A DNA stretch of 64,000 nt from Streptomyces sp. B21-105 (GTDB lineage: Bacteria > Actinomycetota > Actinomycetes > Streptomycetales > Streptomycetaceae). A program made the translations under genes and the position numbers. Position 1 is the first letter of the stretch. Each line of letters starts with the position of its first letter. The notes under the pieces were generated by a model, which worked only from the letters and a program-made list of their open reading frames with translations, was not told where the DNA came from and did not search any database. Of this stretch, positions 1 through 7,721 are shown piece by piece. The stretch spans positions 6,510,001 through 6,574,000 of the forward strand of contig NZ_JARUMJ010000001.1 of NCBI RefSeq assembly GCF_036898465.1. Reading direction: 5' to 3'.

Positions 1-35
1 CGCCCGCAACGCATAAGGCACCTGGGGCACTCACG

Positions 36-74
36 CGCCGGGCCGGACTCCCTCTCGGAGCCCGGCCCGCGGCG
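36..74. terminator. Hairpin downstream of the cofC operon
   Basis: GGGCCGGACTCC (40-51) pairs with GGAGCCCGGCCC (57-68) with one mismatch and a five-base loop. It lies about 30 bp past the stop of the minus-strand 67-residue gene, so it probably ends that transcription unit. There is no clear T-run, which is usual for Streptomyces terminators. Confidence 0.5.
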
Positions 75-106
75 TGTCCGGCGGCTCTCGGTCGGCGGGA
101 ACTCCC

Positions 107-310
107 TCAGAACGTCTGGAGCGTCACCAGGGTGATCCTGGGACGTTCCTTCGGCCCGTCCGTCTCGATCCGCACCCGCTGCCCGGGCCGCAGCAGCCTC
201 AGCCCGCCCGCGTCGAAGGCCGGCGCGTCGAAGGGCACCGGCGTGCCGTCGTCGAGCAGCACCTGTCCGCTGCGGGTGTCGGGGTCGTACGTGTATGCGG
301 TCGCCTGCAT
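107..310 (-). CDS. Small OB-fold-like conserved hypothetical protein
   Basis: This 67-residue protein starts 9 bp after the cofC stop on the same strand and is probably co-transcribed with it. The sequence runs GQVLLDDGTPVPFDAPAF..GLRLLRPGQRVRIE, a pattern like a divergent cold-shock/OB fold (short beta strands, a DDG turn, a late PGQRV strand). The aromatic RNP motifs of true cold-shock proteins are absent, so nucleic-acid binding cannot be assumed. There is no signal peptide or membrane segment. The OB-fold link is inference; the gene itself is supported by its compact spacing and coding character. Confidence 0.7.
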   Translation of the reverse strand: MQATAYTYDPDTRSGQVLLDDGTPVPFDAPAFDAGGLRLLRPGQRVRIETDGPKERPRITLVTLQTF

Positions 311-319
311 GGCGGCAGC

Positions 320-958
320 CTACTGCCCGGGGATCAGCAGGCGCGCGGTCGCCGCGGCCGTCCGGGGCCCCACGCCCAGCGCCAGCGCGGCGCGCAGGTC
401 CTCGCCGGTGTCCACGTCCTGGCGTACCGAATCCACCTCGCGAAGACGTAGTTCCACGGCTCCGGAGGCAAGATGGCGGGCCCGGGAATCCGGGCCGAAC
501 GCGGGGCGCAACGCACGGCCGGGGGCGACGGCGAGAAGCGTGGTGCCGATTGCGGCCGCGTCCGGAAGGAATGCGCGGGGGAATTCCGCGGCCGCGTCCA
601 GCACCCGGGCCAATTCGGGCGCGCGCAGCGACGGCAGATCGGCGTTGAGGGCCGCGAGGGGCGCGTCGGGACGAAAAGCGCGTACGACGGCCGCCCCGTG
701 GGCCAGTGCGGCGTTCAGGCCCGCTCCAGGCTCGTCCGGGACGATCCGGGCGCCCAGGGCGGCCAACGTACGTCCGGCCAGGGCGTCGTCCGTGACCACG
801 GCCACATCCCGTACCGCGGACGAGGCCAGCGCGGCCGTCACGGTGTCCTCGGCGAACGCCAGCGCGACACCCGGGCGCAGAGCGTCGGCGGCCGTGTCCG
901 CGAGCCTGCTCTTGGCCAGCGCCAAGGGTTTCAGGGGTATGACCAAGGTCCATCGCAC
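320..958 (-). CDS. cofC: 2-phospho-L-lactate/phosphoenolpyruvate guanylyltransferase CofC (FbiD)
   Basis: CofC/FbiD activates 2-phospholactate or phosphoenolpyruvate with GTP to make the guanylylated precursor used by FbiA in coenzyme F420 synthesis. The 212-residue protein begins MRWTLVIPLKPLALAKSRL, the nucleotide-binding start typical of this MobA-like nucleotidyltransferase family. It also has AALNADLPSL (metal/nucleotide-binding D-L-P) near residue 105 and the DVDTGEDL segment near the C-terminus. Length fits the family. It is divergent from the acyltransferase gene; the 160-bp space between them should hold both promoters. A 67-residue gene follows closely on the same strand. Confidence 0.9.
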   Translation of the reverse strand: MRWTLVIPLKPLALAKSRLADTAADALRPGVALAFAEDTVTAALASSAVRDVAVVTDDALAGRTLAALGARIVPDEPGAGLNAALAHGAAVVRAFRPDAPLAALNADLPSLRAPELARVLDAAAEFPRAFLPDAAAIGTTLLAVAPGRALRPAFGPDSRARHLASGAVELRLREVDSVRQDVDTGEDLRAALALGVGPRTAAATARLLIPGQ

Positions 959-1121
959 CGGTGTGCCTCTCCTCTCTTGTCGCGGTCATTGTCACCCGGC
1001 CCGTCCGTGCGCGGGCCGCGCGGGCGTACGGTGTTCTCGACAGACCCGCAGTCCGGGGCGACACTTGTGCGGCCCCGGGCTCCGGTGCAGGCCCAGGGAA
1101 GTCCTAGAGGAAGGTGTTCGC

Positions 1122-2033
1122 GTGCCCCGCCGCAGAATCGGCTTCTGGTACCGCTTCGCCGCGGTGCTGTGCAAACCCTGGCTGGTGGTTCTGATCAAGC
1201 GGGATTGGCGCGGAATGGAGCACATTCCGGCCGAGGGTGGATTTATCACCGCGGTGAACCACAATTCGCATGTCGATCCCTTCGCGTACGCGCACTTTCA
1301 GTACAACACCGGACGGGTGCCGCGATTCCTGGCGAAGAGCGGGCTTTTCCGGGAGGGATTCGTCGGTGCCGCGATGCGCGGCACCGGGCAGATCCCCGTC
1401 TACCGCGAGAGCACGGACGCGCTGAGCGCCTTCCGGGCCGCCATCGACGCGGTGGAGCGTGGCGAGTGCGTCGCGTTCTACCCCGAGGGCACCCTCACCC
1501 GTGACCCCGACGGCTGGCCGATGACCGCCAAGACCGGCGCCGCGCGCGTGGCCCTGCAGACCAGGTGCCCGGTGATCCCGGTCGCCCAGTGGGGCGCCAA
1601 CGAACTGCTGGCTCCGTACGCCAAGAAGCCCGACCTCTTTCCGCGCAAGACCCACCATGTGCTCGCCGGCCCGCCCGTCGACCTCTCACGGTTCTACGGC
1701 CGGGAGATCACCCCCGAACTGCTGAAAGAGGCCACGGAGGTCATCATGGCGGCCGTCACCGGGCTGCTGGAGGAGATCCGCGGCGAGAAGGCGCCGAAGA
1801 CGCCCTACGACCCCCGCCGGGAGCGCATCGAGCAGCGCCGCCGCACCCAGGCGGAGACCGCCGCGGAGAACGGTGCGGTGACCGCCGCGGAGAACGGCGC
1901 GGAGAACGGTGCGGTGACCGCCGCGGAGAACGGTGCGGGGGTCGGTGGCCCGCGCATCGACCGCATCGACCGCACCGGCCGTGTGGAGACCGGGCACGCG
2001 CAGGCCCGTCACGAGGGGGAGAACAGCAAGTGA
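1122..2033 (+). CDS. 1-acyl-sn-glycerol-3-phosphate acyltransferase family protein
   Basis: PlsC-type acyltransferase, expected to acylate lysophosphatidic acid at the membrane in phospholipid synthesis. The catalytic NHxSxxD motif is at about residues 46-52 (NHNSHVD) and the substrate-binding YPEGT motif at about 119-123. The GTG start is chosen because an AGAGGAAGG ribosome site lies just upstream and the protein then begins MPRRRIGFWYRFAAVLCKP. The 303-residue product ends in a charged tail with repeated AAENGA units (about residues 247-272) not needed for catalysis. The gene overlaps gpsA by four bases (GTGA), so the two are translationally coupled; both act in glycerolipid synthesis. Confidence 0.9.
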   Translation: MPRRRIGFWYRFAAVLCKPWLVVLIKRDWRGMEHIPAEGGFITAVNHNSHVDPFAYAHFQYNTGRVPRFLAKSGLFREGFVGAAMRGTGQIPVYRESTDALSAFRAAIDAVERGECVAFYPEGTLTRDPDGWPMTAKTGAARVALQTRCPVIPVAQWGANELLAPYAKKPDLFPRKTHHVLAGPPVDLSRFYGREITPELLKEATEVIMAAVTGLLEEIRGEKAPKTPYDPRRERIEQRRRTQAETAAENGAVTAAENGAENGAVTAAENGAGVGGPRIDRIDRTGRVETGHAQARHEGENSK

Positions 2034-3040
2034 GCAACTCCGTGAAGGCGGCTGTCTTCGGCACCGGATCATGGGGGACCGCCTTCGGCGCGGTCCTCGC
2101 CGACGCGGGCTGCGAGGTGACGCTGTGGGCACGCCGCGCCGAGCTCGCCGACGCGGTCAACTCCACCCGCAGCAACCCCGACTACCTCCCCGGCGTCGAA
2201 CTCCCGCGCAACCTGCGCGCCACCGCGGACCCGGCCGAGGCGGCCCGGGACGCCGACTTCACCGTCCTCGCCATCCCCTCGCAGACCCTGCGCGCCAACC
2301 TCGCCGACTGGACGCCGCTGCTCGCCCCGGACACCGTGCTGGTGTCGCTGATGAAGGGCGTCGAGCTCGGTACGACCATGCGGATGAGCGAGGTCGTCGA
2401 GGACGTCGCCAAGGTGGGCCGGGACCGGATCGCCGTCGTGACCGGGCCCAACCTCGCCAAGGAGATCGCCTCCCGCCGGCCGGCCGCGGCCGTCGTCGCG
2501 TGCACCGACGAGGGCGTCGCCCAGCGCCTGCAGGCCGCCTGCCACACCCCCTACTTCCGCCCGTACACCAACACCGACGTGGTGGGCTGCGAACTGGGCG
2601 GCGCGGTCAAGAACGTCATCGGTCTCGCGGTCGGCATCGCGGACGGCATGGGACTCGGCGACAACGCCAAGGGCTCGCTGATCACGCGCGGGCTCGCCGA
2701 GACCACCCGGCTGGGCCTGGCGATGGGCGCGGACCCGCTCACCTTCGCCGGACTCGCCGGGTTGGGCGACCTGGTGGCCACCTGCTCCTCGCCGCTGTCC
2801 CGCAACCACACGTTCGGCACCAACCTCGGAAAGGGCATGACCCTCCAGGAGACCATCGCGGTCACCCGGCAGACCGCCGAGGGCGTCAAGTCCTGTGAGT
2901 CGGTGCTGGATCTGGCCCGGCGGCACGGCGTCGACATGCCGATCACCGAGACGGTCGTCGCCATCGTGCACGAGGGCAAGCCTCCGGTGGTCGCCGTCAA
3001 GGAGCTGATGTCGCGCAGCGCGAAGCCCGAGCGACGCTGA
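2030..3040 (+). CDS. gpsA: Glycerol-3-phosphate dehydrogenase [NAD(P)+]
   Basis: GpsA reduces dihydroxyacetone phosphate to sn-glycerol-3-phosphate, the backbone for phospholipids. The 336-residue protein opens with a dinucleotide-binding GTGSWG loop (about 11-16). It has the conserved TGPNLAKEI segment near 140, the catalytic-lysine region ELGGAVKNVIGLAVGI near 190, and GLGDLVATC..SRNHTFG near 245-265, all diagnostic. The GTG start overlaps the upstream acyltransferase stop, coupling supply of glycerol-3-phosphate to its acylation. Length is normal for the family. Confidence 0.95.
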   Translation: MSNSVKAAVFGTGSWGTAFGAVLADAGCEVTLWARRAELADAVNSTRSNPDYLPGVELPRNLRATADPAEAARDADFTVLAIPSQTLRANLADWTPLLAPDTVLVSLMKGVELGTTMRMSEVVEDVAKVGRDRIAVVTGPNLAKEIASRRPAAAVVACTDEGVAQRLQAACHTPYFRPYTNTDVVGCELGGAVKNVIGLAVGIADGMGLGDNAKGSLITRGLAETTRLGLAMGADPLTFAGLAGLGDLVATCSSPLSRNHTFGTNLGKGMTLQETIAVTRQTAEGVKSCESVLDLARRHGVDMPITETVVAIVHEGKPPVVAVKELMSRSAKPERR

Positions 3041-3099
3041 GCGAACCCGGCGGGCGGACGCTGACTCCCGGCACTACCACCGGGTACTCTCAAGCCGAT

Positions 3100-4257
3100 A
3101 TGAGCACCGAGAACCTCCCCCAGAGCCCTCAGCAGCCCTCTCGCAAGCCGCGGGTCGCCGTCGTCTTCGGCGGTCGCAGCTCCGAGCACGGGATCTCCGT
3201 GGTCACCGCCGGCGCGGTCCTGCGGGCCATCGACCGGACCCGGTACGAGGTGCTGCCGATCGGCATCACGCGCGAGGGCGGCTGGTTCCTCACGGCCGAC
3301 GAGCCCGAGCGCATGGCGATCACCGACCGCCGTACGCCCGACGTCGACGAACTGGCCGAGTCGCGGGACGGCGGCGTGGTGCTCCCCGTCGACCCCGCGA
3401 ACCGTGAAGTCGTGTACTACGAGGCCGGTTCGGTGCCCAAGGCGCTCGGCGAGGTCGACGTCGTCTTCCCGGTGCTGCACGGCCCGTACGGGGAGGACGG
3501 CACGCTGCAGGGCATGCTGGAGCTCTCCGGCGTCCCCTACGTGGGGTCGGGGGTGCTCGCCTCGGCCGTCGGCCAGGACAAGGAGTACATGAAGCGGGTG
3601 TTCACCTCCTTCGGGCTCAAGGTCGGCCCGTACGCGGTGATCCGGCCGCGCGAGTGGGCCCAGGACGAGCCGGCCGCCCGCAAGAAGATCGTCGACTTCG
3701 CCGGCGAGCACGGCTGGCCGCTCTTCGTGAAGCCCGCGCGCGCGGGCTCGTCCATCGGCATCACCAAGGTCGACGACCTGTCGGGGCTCGACGAGGCGAT
3801 CGCCGAGGCCCAGCGCCACGACCCGAAGATCCTGGTCGAGGCGGCGCTGCGGGGCCGCGAGATCGAGTGCGGCGTCCTGGAGTTCGAGGACGGCCCGCGC
3901 GCCTCCGTCCCGGCCGAGATCCCGCCGCCGGACGCGCACGCGTACTACGACTTCGACGCCAAGTACATCGACTCGACCCCCGGCATCGTCCCGGCGCCGC
4001 TGACGGCCGAGGAGACGGCCGAGGTGCGCCGCCTCGCAGTGGACGCCTTCGAGGCGGCTTCCTGCGAGGGCCTGGTCCGCGCTGACTTCTTCCTCACCGA
4101 CGACGGCGAGTTCGTCATCAACGAGATCAACACGATGCCCGGCTTCACGCCGATCTCGATGTACCCGAAGATGTGGGAGGAGACCGGGATCGGGTATCCC
4201 GAGCTGGTGGACCGCCTGGTGCAGGCGGCGCTGCGCAGGTCCACGGGACTGCGCTGA
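3100..4257 (+). CDS. ddlA: D-alanine--D-alanine ligase
   Basis: Ddl joins two D-alanines with ATP to make the peptidoglycan precursor dipeptide in the cytoplasm. The 385-residue protein has VVFGGRSSEHGIS near 21-33 (first substrate loop), HGPYGEDGTLQG near 127-138, ATP-grasp residues in PLFVKPARAGSSIGI near 207-221, and the metal-binding FVINEINTMPGFTP near 343-356. The omega-loop keeps the usual YYDFDAKY arrangement of Ala-Ala ligases rather than a vanA-type D-lactate ligase. It follows gpsA at 59 bp in the same direction and ends convergent with a lipoprotein gene. Confidence 0.95.
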   Translation: MSTENLPQSPQQPSRKPRVAVVFGGRSSEHGISVVTAGAVLRAIDRTRYEVLPIGITREGGWFLTADEPERMAITDRRTPDVDELAESRDGGVVLPVDPANREVVYYEAGSVPKALGEVDVVFPVLHGPYGEDGTLQGMLELSGVPYVGSGVLASAVGQDKEYMKRVFTSFGLKVGPYAVIRPREWAQDEPAARKKIVDFAGEHGWPLFVKPARAGSSIGITKVDDLSGLDEAIAEAQRHDPKILVEAALRGREIECGVLEFEDGPRASVPAEIPPPDAHAYYDFDAKYIDSTPGIVPAPLTAEETAEVRRLAVDAFEAASCEGLVRADFFLTDDGEFVINEINTMPGFTPISMYPKMWEETGIGYPELVDRLVQAALRRSTGLR

Positions 4258-4276
4258 TCCGGGATCGACCGACGGG

Positions 4277-4297
4277 GGACCGGCACGGCGCCGGTCC
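4277..4297. terminator. Bidirectional terminator between ddl and the DUF3515 gene
   Basis: GGACCGGC (4277-4284) and GCCGGTCC (4290-4297) form a perfect 8-bp stem with a 5-base loop in the 51-bp gap between two convergent genes. Confidence 0.6.
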
Positions 4298-4308
4298 TGT
4301 CGGACGAG

Positions 4309-4809
4309 CTAGTCGGCGATCCCTTCGGGGATCGCCTTCTTGATGGCCGGGGCCAGGTCGATCAGCGCGCCGGAATTGTCGGCGCCCGCCGGCACCGTCA
4401 CCTCGATGTAGACGATCCGGCCGGCCGTGGTGAAGCGGTTGCCTCCGCCGTCCCGCTTCTCCATCAGCCAGTCGACGCCGTTCACCCCGCCCGCCACCGC
4501 GTCCGCGTCGGCCCCCAGCGGGACCTTGGGGTCGATCATCTTCGGCGGCTGTGCGACACCGCAGCGCAGTATGATCTCCGGACCGCCCCAGCCCGCGGTC
4601 AGCGCGGAGGCGGGCTCGGGATCGTGGCGGCTCTCACCGTCCACCTTCGACGGCAGTACCTTGTCCAGGTTCCGGCACAGCGCCGTGGCTTTCGCACCGG
4701 GACTGGGAACCGCCGCCGAGGTGTCACCGTCTGCTGAGGAGCAGCCCACCGCGAGCAGCAGCAGGGCGAGCGCGGGCAGGCCCATGGGCCGGCGACGGAA
4801 AGGGTTCAC
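4309..4809 (-). CDS. DUF3515 family lipoprotein
   Basis: A 166-residue exported protein: basic N-terminus, hydrophobic core LPALALLLLAVG and lipobox cysteine at about residue 23, so it should be lipidated and face outside the membrane. The remainder (LCRNLDKVLPSKVDGE.., GWGGPEIILRCG, WLMEKRDGG..FTTAGRIVYIEVTVP) matches the actinobacterial DUF3515 family, which commonly sits between ddl and thiL. Its function is unknown. It may be transcribed together with the upstream Lrp-type gene. Confidence 0.85.
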   Translation of the reverse strand: MNPFRRRPMGLPALALLLLAVGCSSADGDTSAAVPSPGAKATALCRNLDKVLPSKVDGESRHDPEPASALTAGWGGPEIILRCGVAQPPKMIDPKVPLGADADAVAGGVNGVDWLMEKRDGGGNRFTTAGRIVYIEVTVPAGADNSGALIDLAPAIKKAIPEGIAD

Positions 4810-4829
4810 CGGCCAAGGTTAGACGGGGG

Positions 4830-5063
4830 CTACAGATGCACGACCGGGCAGGTCAGGGTTCGGGTGATCCCGTCCACTTGCTGGACCTTGGCGACCACCA
4901 TGCGGCCGAGGTCGTCCACAGTGTCGGCCTGTGCCCGCACGATCACGTCATAAGGTCCCGTCACGTCCTCGGCCTGGACGACGCCAGGGATCTTGCCGAT
5001 CTCTTCGGCGACGGTCGACGCTTTGCCGACCTCCGTCTGGATCAGGATGTACGCCTGTACCAC
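4830..5063 (-). CDS. Lrp/AsnC ligand-binding (RAM) domain protein
   Basis: A 77-residue stand-alone RAM domain (MVQAYILIQTEVGKASTVAEEI..IPGVVQAEDVTGPYDVIVRAQ), the effector-binding part of Lrp/AsnC regulators without the DNA-binding helix-turn-helix. Such proteins oligomerise and bind small ligands, often amino acids; the partner here is not evident. The GTG start is preferred over an upstream in-frame ATG because GGAGG lies five bases ahead and the domain begins exactly there. It precedes the DUF3515 lipoprotein gene on the same strand and is divergent from thiL. Confidence 0.85.
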   Translation of the reverse strand: MVQAYILIQTEVGKASTVAEEIGKIPGVVQAEDVTGPYDVIVRAQADTVDDLGRMVVAKVQQVDGITRTLTCPVVHL

Positions 5064-5269
5064 GGAACCTCCAGAGCGGCCACGAGGATCATGTGGGGAA
5101 AAGGAACGCCACGGTATCGCGTCGCCGCTCGCCGCGGGGAGACCTGCGGGCGCCACGGCCCGCGCGCCGGGGTACGGGCCCGACAGAAGTTGACGGCTGA
5201 CTCGACCGTATCGAGGACACTGGTTACGCGCGACCGGGCACAGACAGGTATAGAAGGGGCGAAAGGGAA

Positions 5270-6238
5270 ATGAAGGGCACTGTTGGTGAGCTGGGGGAGT
5301 TCGGGCTCATCAGGGAGCTCACCTCCCGTCTCACCACCACCCCCGCGGTCCGGGTCGGCCCCGGCGACGACGCCGCGGTGGTCGCCGCACCCGACCGCCG
5401 GGTCGTGGCCAGCACCGACATCCTGCTGGAGGGCCGGCACTTCCGCCGCGACTGGTCCACGGCGTACGACGTCGGCCGCAAGGCGGCCGCACAGAACCTG
5501 GCTGACATCGCCGCCATGGGCGCCGTGCCGACGGCCCTGCTGCTGGGCCTCGTCGTACCGGCCGAGCTGCCGGTGACCTGGGCGAGCGAGCTGATGGACG
5601 GCCTGCGCGACGAGTGCCAGGTCGCCGGCGCCTCCGTGGTCGGCGGCGACGTCGTACGCGGCGACACGATCATGGTGTCGATCACCGCGCTCGGCGATCT
5701 GCGCAATCAGGAGCCGGTCACCCGGGGCGGAGCCCAGCCCGGTGACCTGGTCGCGGTGACCGGCTGGCTGGGCTGGTCCGCCGCCGGGTACGCGGTGCTC
5801 TCCCGCGGCTTCCGCTCGCCCCGCGCCTTCGTGGAGGCCCACCGCCGCCCCGAGCCGCCGTACCACGCGGGTCCGGCGGCCGCCGTACTCGGCGCCACCG
5901 CTATGTGCGACGTCAGCGACGGGCTGATCGCCGACCTCGGGCACATCGCGGAGGCGAGCAAGGTCCGGATCGACGTCCGATCGGGCGCGATCGACATCCC
6001 GACGCAGATGAACGACATCGGGCAGGCCGTCGGGGTCGACCCGATGCAGTGGGTGCTGGCCGGGGGTGAGGATCACGCGATCGTGGCGACCTTCCCGCCG
6101 GACGTGAAGCTGCCGGCCCGCTGGAAGGTGATCGGCGAGGTCCTCAACCCCTCAGCCCTGCCCCAGGTGACCGTCGACGGGGCGCCCTGGACCAGCAAGG
6201 GCGGCTGGGACCACTTCGGGGACCTGGAGGAGTCGTGA
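5270..6238 (+). CDS. thiL: Thiamine-monophosphate kinase
   Basis: ThiL phosphorylates thiamine monophosphate to the active cofactor thiamine pyrophosphate. The 322-residue protein has the PurM/ThiL-fold signatures [10 protein letters not shown] near residues 27-36, [11 protein letters not shown] near 46-56, [13 protein letters not shown] near 71-83, [15 protein letters not shown] near 212-226 and [12 protein letters not shown] near 264-275. It starts with ATG behind a GAAAGGGAA ribosome site. Its stop overlaps the thiD start (GTGA), so two thiamine genes are translationally coupled. Confidence 0.95.
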   Translation: MKGTVGELGEFGLIRELTSRLTTTPAVRVGPGDDAAVVAAPDRRVVASTDILLEGRHFRRDWSTAYDVGRKAAAQNLADIAAMGAVPTALLLGLVVPAELPVTWASELMDGLRDECQVAGASVVGGDVVRGDTIMVSITALGDLRNQEPVTRGGAQPGDLVAVTGWLGWSAAGYAVLSRGFRSPRAFVEAHRRPEPPYHAGPAAAVLGATAMCDVSDGLIADLGHIAEASKVRIDVRSGAIDIPTQMNDIGQAVGVDPMQWVLAGGEDHAIVATFPPDVKLPARWKVIGEVLNPSALPQVTVDGAPWTSKGGWDHFGDLEES

Positions 6239-7053
6239 GCGCTCCCGCGGCGCCGCCCCGGGTGCTGACCGTCGCCGGTTCCGACTCGGGCGGCGGGGCG
6301 GGGATCCAGGCCGACCTGAAGACGATGCTCGCGCTCGGCGTGCACGGCATGAGCGTGATCACGGCGGTCACCGCGCAGAACTCCGTGGGTGTGCAGGGGG
6401 CTTGGGAGCTGCCGGTGGACGCGGTGCGCGCCCAGTACCGCAGCGTCGTCGACGACATCGGCGTCCAGGCGGTGAAGACGGGCATGCTCGCCTGCGCCGA
6501 ACTCGTCGACGCGGTGGCCGAGTTGCTCGCCGGGGCCGCCGTGCCCGTCGTCGTCGACCCGGTCGGCGTCTCCAAGCACGGTGATCCGCTGCTGGTCGCC
6601 TCCGCGCTGGACTCCGTCCGCACGAAGCTGCTGCCGGTGGCCACCGTCGCCACCCCGAACCTCGACGAGACGGCCCAACTGACGGGCGTGCGCGTCGAGT
6701 CGGAGGAGCAGTTGCGGGACGCGGCGGCAGCCGTGCTGGCGTACGGGCCGAGGTGGGTGCTCATCAAGGGAGGTCATCTCCCCGGCGACGCCGTGGACCT
6801 GCTGACGGACGGCGTCGAGGAGCACTGGCTGCGCGCGCCGCGGTACGACAACCGGCACACGCACGGCACGGGCTGCACGCTCGCCTCCGCGATCGCGGCG
6901 CAGCTGGCGAAGGGAGACCCGGTGCCGGAGGCGGTCGCGGCCGCCAAGCGGTATGTCACGGGGGCGATCGCGGCGGGGTTCGCGCTCGGTGCGGGGATCG
7001 GACCCGTGGATCACGGCTGGGATCTGGGCGCGGGCGGCGGACGCGGAGTCTGA
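6235..7053 (+). CDS. thiD: Hydroxymethylpyrimidine/phosphomethylpyrimidine kinase
   Basis: ThiD phosphorylates HMP and then HMP-P to give the pyrimidine precursor of thiamine. The 272-residue ribokinase-fold protein has the N-terminal [19 protein letters not shown] (about 11-29), the central [15 protein letters not shown] and the [10 protein letters not shown] anion-hole/catalytic motif near 214-223. The GTG start overlaps thiL by four bases. No TPP riboswitch core is apparent upstream of thiL. The gene converges on rpmB. Confidence 0.95.
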   Translation: MSAPAAPPRVLTVAGSDSGGGAGIQADLKTMLALGVHGMSVITAVTAQNSVGVQGAWELPVDAVRAQYRSVVDDIGVQAVKTGMLACAELVDAVAELLAGAAVPVVVDPVGVSKHGDPLLVASALDSVRTKLLPVATVATPNLDETAQLTGVRVESEEQLRDAAAAVLAYGPRWVLIKGGHLPGDAVDLLTDGVEEHWLRAPRYDNRHTHGTGCTLASAIAAQLAKGDPVPEAVAAAKRYVTGAIAAGFALGAGIGPVDHGWDLGAGGGRGV

Positions 7054-7130
7054 GGGCCCGGTTCGGGCTAGCGGTCAGGCGGAGGGACGGGCGGAGGTCC
7101 GGGCGCGGCGCGGAGTGTGGTGAGGGCAGC

Positions 7131-7161
7131 AAAAAGCCGGTCCACCCGAGGTGGACCGGCT
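7131..7161 (-). terminator. Rho-independent terminator of rpmB
   Basis: AGCCGGTCCACC (7135-7146) and GGTGGACCGGCT (7150-7161) form a perfect 12-bp stem with a three-base loop. On the minus strand the stem is followed by a T-run (five A's at 7131-7135 on plus), so it is oriented for rpmB but may also block thiD read-through. Confidence 0.85.
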
Positions 7162-7240
7162 CGATGCAGCGAACCAGCAGTGGCCGCGCGCGATGGGGTT
7201 CCCCCCAGCTCGAATGGAGTCGAGGGCAGGGGGACGTGCG

Positions 7241-7426
7241 TCAGCGCGAGACCTTGCCGGCCTTGATGCACGAGGTGCAAGCGTTCACGCGCTTCGGCGT
7301 CCCGCCGACCACGGTACGGACGCGCTGGATGTTGGGGTTCCAGCGACGGGACGTACGGCGGTGCGAAAACGAGATGTTGTTGCCGAAGCTCGGCCCCTTG
7401 CCACAGACGTCGCAGTTGGCAGCCAC
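7241..7426 (-). CDS. rpmB: 50S ribosomal protein L28
   Basis: A 61-residue basic protein ([34 protein letters not shown]...) with two CxxC pairs, CDVC at 5-8 and CTSC near 50-53. This is the zinc-containing C+ form of L28; many Streptomyces also carry a zinc-free paralogue under Zur control, not seen here. It is a structural component of the large subunit. It is divergent from the DAK2/FakA-like gene, and a 20-bp perfect palindrome lies 36 bp upstream of its start. Confidence 0.95.
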   Translation of the reverse strand: MAANCDVCGKGPSFGNNISFSHRRTSRRWNPNIQRVRTVVGGTPKRVNACTSCIKAGKVSR

Positions 7427-7461
7427 GGGTCACTCCAAAGACTTCAGATGCACTTACGGTG

Positions 7462-7481
7462 GATCCCGGCATGCCGGGATC
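7462..7481. promoter_or_regulatory. 20-bp perfect palindrome upstream of rpmB
   Basis: GATCCCGGC-AT-GCCGGGATC is an exact inverted repeat in the region between rpmB (minus) and the DAK2 gene (plus), 36 bp from the rpmB start codon. It could be a repressor site or a leader hairpin; which protein would bind is not known. Confidence 0.45.
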
Positions 7482-7721
7482 GAGATCGTAGGATCAGAGA
7501 TCTGGGTGGCGGTGCCAGGGGGATGGCCCGATGTGTATCGGGCAACCGGAGCAGCATACAACGGCTGCGCCAGTAGAACGAAACTACCATGGCTGCTCAG
7601 GGCCCCCGGCCCCGGCGTCGTCGCTCCGGCCGGCCGGCCTTCGCCTTGCCCGGCCCGCTTTCCGGCGGACCCGGGCCCTGGGGCTACGCTGCGTCCAGTC
7701 CAGCACTTCAAGGAGGCGCAG

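Noticed and set aside
3100..4257. Vancomycin-resistance type D-Ala-D-Lac ligase
   Set aside because: Sequence and context (gpsA-ddl, no vanH/vanX) fit the housekeeping D-Ala-D-Ala ligase.
5157..5269. TPP riboswitch ahead of thiL
   Set aside because: The short leader lacks the conserved thi-box core, and thiL-thiD is not usually riboswitch-controlled here.
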